The notes beneath the pieces were generated by a model. The model did no database searches. It was not told the origin of the DNA and saw nothing but the letters and a program-made list of their open reading frames with translations. 64,000 nucleotides of DNA from Coriaria nepalensis (lineage: Eukaryota; Streptophyta; Magnoliopsida; Cucurbitales; Coriariaceae). Position 1 is the stretch's first letter. The number at the start of each line of letters is the position of its first letter. The position numbers and the translations under genes were made by a program. The stretch spans positions 756,501-820,500 of the forward strand of contig CP114488.1 of the NCBI GenBank assembly GCA_027186245.1, given 5' to 3'. This document shows, one piece after another, positions 61,701-64,000 of the stretch.

Positions 61701-63905
61701 TTAAAAAGAATTCATTCCTTGTTTGGTTAGTCTTATAATGTTTTGTTTCTCTACAGTTACTTACTTAGGAGATAAATAATATCCACTAATTGTCTTTAGT
61801 GGACTTTTAAGAAGGGAGAGTAAAGATTAAGGTTCGAAAAAATTATACATATCTATTATAACTATTCGATCTGTTTATTGATAAGCATATTTATATCCAT
61901 ATTCATATTCATTTTTAATATCTGAAATTATTTAAAAAATTAATATATTATTTTTTAATTTAAATAAAAAACTTATTATTTAAATAAATTTATATTATAA
62001 ATAGAAAGAATGAAAAGATAAAACAGTCACCCTGAGAATTGATGCAACCCATGACAATATGAGCCAAGATTGATTTGAGTATATAAAACATACGACCAAA
62101 AATGTGATAGGTTAGAGAAAAAAAAACCAAGCCCAAGTGGGCGACTTGTTCGGAGTAACCTTAAGTGGAGATCTAATTGCGTGGATCCAAACAGAGCATG
62201 CGTGCGTAATTATTTCATCAAAAACTATCCACCAAATCTACAAATATAGACATTTATTTGTTTTAGTTCGAATCTCGAAAATATCTAGGTATCTTTTTTT
62301 AAAACAACAATTTGGGGTCACTTAAATTTGTTTCTAGCTTCTTCATTAACACAATGTTCTAACAGTACTATTAATGAATAAATAATAATAATAAAAAAAA
62401 AATAATAATAATAAAAAGAAGGGGCTAACTAGTTTGATTATCAAATATTAATTAAATAAATTATAAATTCATAATCTATTATTTATCTTAATTAAACAAA
62501 CATTAATCCCCAAGAAAATATTAATCCGACATCAATTTTAGAAATTAAATTGATTAAACCCATTATTTTTAGACCCACTTCAAGATCCCTATCATTTATT
62601 TATTTTTCCTTTTCCAATCGCACCAAAAAAAAAAAAAAAAAAAAAAAAAAAAGCAAAAAAGGAGAAAATCTATGGATCTTCTTACGCAGAGCACTTAATA
62701 TGGTAGGATGGCTACATTACCATAGAGCCTCAGTCTTAGCAGATTCACCCAATCTAGTTAGTGCAAGTGTGCATGATGAATGCAAACATCTGGGCCGTTG
62801 ATTGAGATTGATGATAATGATGAATCAATGATGTTCTTATTGATCGCGATCGTGATTGTGATAAGGATCACCGGAATATGCCACGTGACAACTTCTTCCA
62901 ACATGATAAACAGTAGACACCAAGCCTTATAACCCCCACTGCCGAAAAAACATGACACTCACTTTTAAACCGACGGCTGAATTTTTGCCACGTTTCCACT
63001 TCATTTTCTTCCGAAATTTCATCCATTTCGCTCCAAAATTTTCAGTCATATATCATTTCCGTTCAGATGTTCATCTCATATATTATAATTATTCAATATT
63101 CATTAAATTTTTTGATAAATTTAGATTTAGCATCCAAAAATTATTAAATTATTTATTAAATATTAATTTTTTTTATTAATTCTTAAAATAATAGAAATTT
63201 TATTTTTTATTTTTGTTTTCATTAAAAAGAAAATAAAAAATAGGAAAAAATAACGTTCGGAATTGGAAAAGGCTGATGAGTGATGAGTACAAAGCGTCCT
63301 TTCTCCCTTTCCGTTTGTGGGGGAGAAAAACTCAATGATTACAAGACTGCGCAGCCACAGCCGCCATTTCCTCTTCTTCTTTTTTACTTACTTTCTTTCT
63401 TACTTAATTACTTAATTAATATTTATTAATTAATAACAATATAGCATTTACTACTTAGTCTACTCTACTATACCTCTACTCTACTCTACTATACCTCTGG
63501 TCCTATAGAAGGACAGAGAGAGATAGAGATTCATAGAGACAGAAGAGAGAGAAACAAACATAAAACTAAGAAAGTAGACGGAGACATGAAAGAGCACTGA
63601 ATTAATTAAATATACTATTAAAGTTATAGGATAGAAAGTGAAGTGGGGGGAAGGAAAATGCAGGTGGGAGTGGGAGATTACAAAAATATCATTTTTTTTT
63701 TCCTAAATTAAAAGAAAAATAACACAGCCCCAAAAAAATCATAGTATTTATAGACCAGATAGTGAGGAGAAGAGACAGAGCATAAGCATAGAAGCTGAAC
63801 TTCTGCTTAAACTCCCCCCTTCCTCTGTTTTGTTCTTATCATATCAGCTCTCTCTGTTTTCTTCTAGGAGGAGAGGAAGCAAAAAAAAAAAAAAACAGAG
63901 CTAAT
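55761..63905. other. Large spacer upstream of the HLS1-like gene
   Basis: 8.1 kb without a supported protein gene. It holds a 764-bp element with inverted ends (59287-60050), AT microsatellites (57167-57187, 58292-58306, 60450-60468) and a 30-base A-run near 62623-62652. A GC-richer bit at 58975-59060 repeats the GCGGTGC and GCAGTGC words of the nearby element and may be a relic of it. The last 500 bases have a short tandem TCTACTCTACTATACCTCT (63459-63498) and CT/GA-rich leader DNA of the HLS1-like gene. Confidence 0.45.
59287..60050. mobile_element. Non-autonomous DNA transposon with about 100-bp inverted ends
   Basis: 59287-59395 and 59951-60050 are imperfect inverted repeats. Shared blocks after complementing: GGTGAGCA at the outer ends, GGAGCCCCG, TTCGAGG/CCGAGG, CGAGTGAAGC and GTGCATGCGGTTT. 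About 550 AT-rich bases between have no transposase frame. Ends resembling TA-G-GGTGAGCA are typical of hAT-type elements, but no 8-base target duplication was found, so superfamily is inference. Confidence 0.65.
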
Positions 63906-64000
63906 ATGAGAATAGTGATTAGAGAATTCGACCCGGATCGAGACCGGGTCGGAGTCGAAGAGGTTGAAAGGAGATGTGAAGTCGGACCGAGCGGGAAGCT
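63906..64000 (+). CDS. HLS1: Start of HOOKLESS1-like N-acetyltransferase (partial)
   Basis: The last 95 bases encode the first 31 residues, MRIVIREFDPDRDRVGVEEV followed by ERRCEVGPSGKL, then run off the window. The segment VREYDP-RD--GVE-VERRCEVGPSGK is the known start of HOOKLESS1-type GNAT proteins, nuclear acetyltransferases needed for apical hook formation and responses to ethylene, auxin and light. A long CT/GA-rich leader precedes the ATG. From memory HLS1 (At4g37580) neighbours an NPH3-family gene in Arabidopsis, in accord with the block here. Domain content beyond the start cannot be seen. Confidence 0.9.
   Translation, partial: MRIVIREFDPDRDRVGVEEVERRCEVGPSGK

Overview
The window is nuclear DNA of a flowering plant, most likely a core eudicot. 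Genes are split by short GT-AG introns, the spacers are AT-rich with many poly-A/T and AT runs, and every confident gene belongs to a plant family: class III peroxidase, GRAS, NPH3/BTB, CrRLK1L receptor kinase, KAI2 karrikin receptor and HOOKLESS1. I see no bacterial, organellar or viral segment.

Layout, left to right. 1-175 (-) is the start of an unrecognised gene. 1434-3861 (-) is an LRR receptor-like pseudokinase. 4826-5266 (-) and 10263-10514 (+) encode two secreted peptide precursors of the SGPS/GxGH (PIP, PAMP-induced peptide) type; the first carries four tandem peptide units. 10687-17456 is a malectin-like (CrRLK1L) receptor kinase cluster: one intact gene (13684-16125, -) between two decayed copies. 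17927-18798 (+) is a four-exon MEE59-like gene. 21775-25040 (+) is a PUB4-type U-box/ARM E3 ligase. 25755-26455 (-) is a broken KAI2 copy next to an intact KAI2 (27013-27949, -). A decayed LINE lies at about 28640-30345. 30965-32353 (-) is an unrecognised membrane-anchored, Ser/Asn-rich protein. 37397-39600 (+) is an NPH3/BTB protein. 40147-40821 (-) is a small VYELHRLY-type protein. 43605-45096 (+) is a class III peroxidase. 45484-46941 (-) is a GRAS protein. 51658-52018 (+) is a doubtful small gene. 52528-55760 (+) is the CK2 alpha catalytic subunit. 63906-64000 (+) is the first exon of a HOOKLESS1-like acetyltransferase.

Gene order carries much of the meaning. From memory of Arabidopsis locus names, relatives of these genes lie together on three Arabidopsis segments, around At4g37250-37590, At5g67280-67411 and At2g23050-23300. 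The window therefore looks like a less fractionated version of that block. The left third also groups extracellular signalling genes: two peptide precursors, an LRR pseudokinase and a malectin receptor cluster. No functional link between them is shown by the sequence.

The observations most worth a second look are the four-unit peptide precursor, the triple-site degenerate LRR kinase, the broken KAI2 duplicate, the array of five TGGGC[CT] motifs before CK2 alpha, the probable GC-AG intron in CK2 alpha, and a 764-bp element with about 100-bp inverted ends. Exon boundaries were worked out by hand from splice signals and reading-frame continuity; UTR limits are not resolved.
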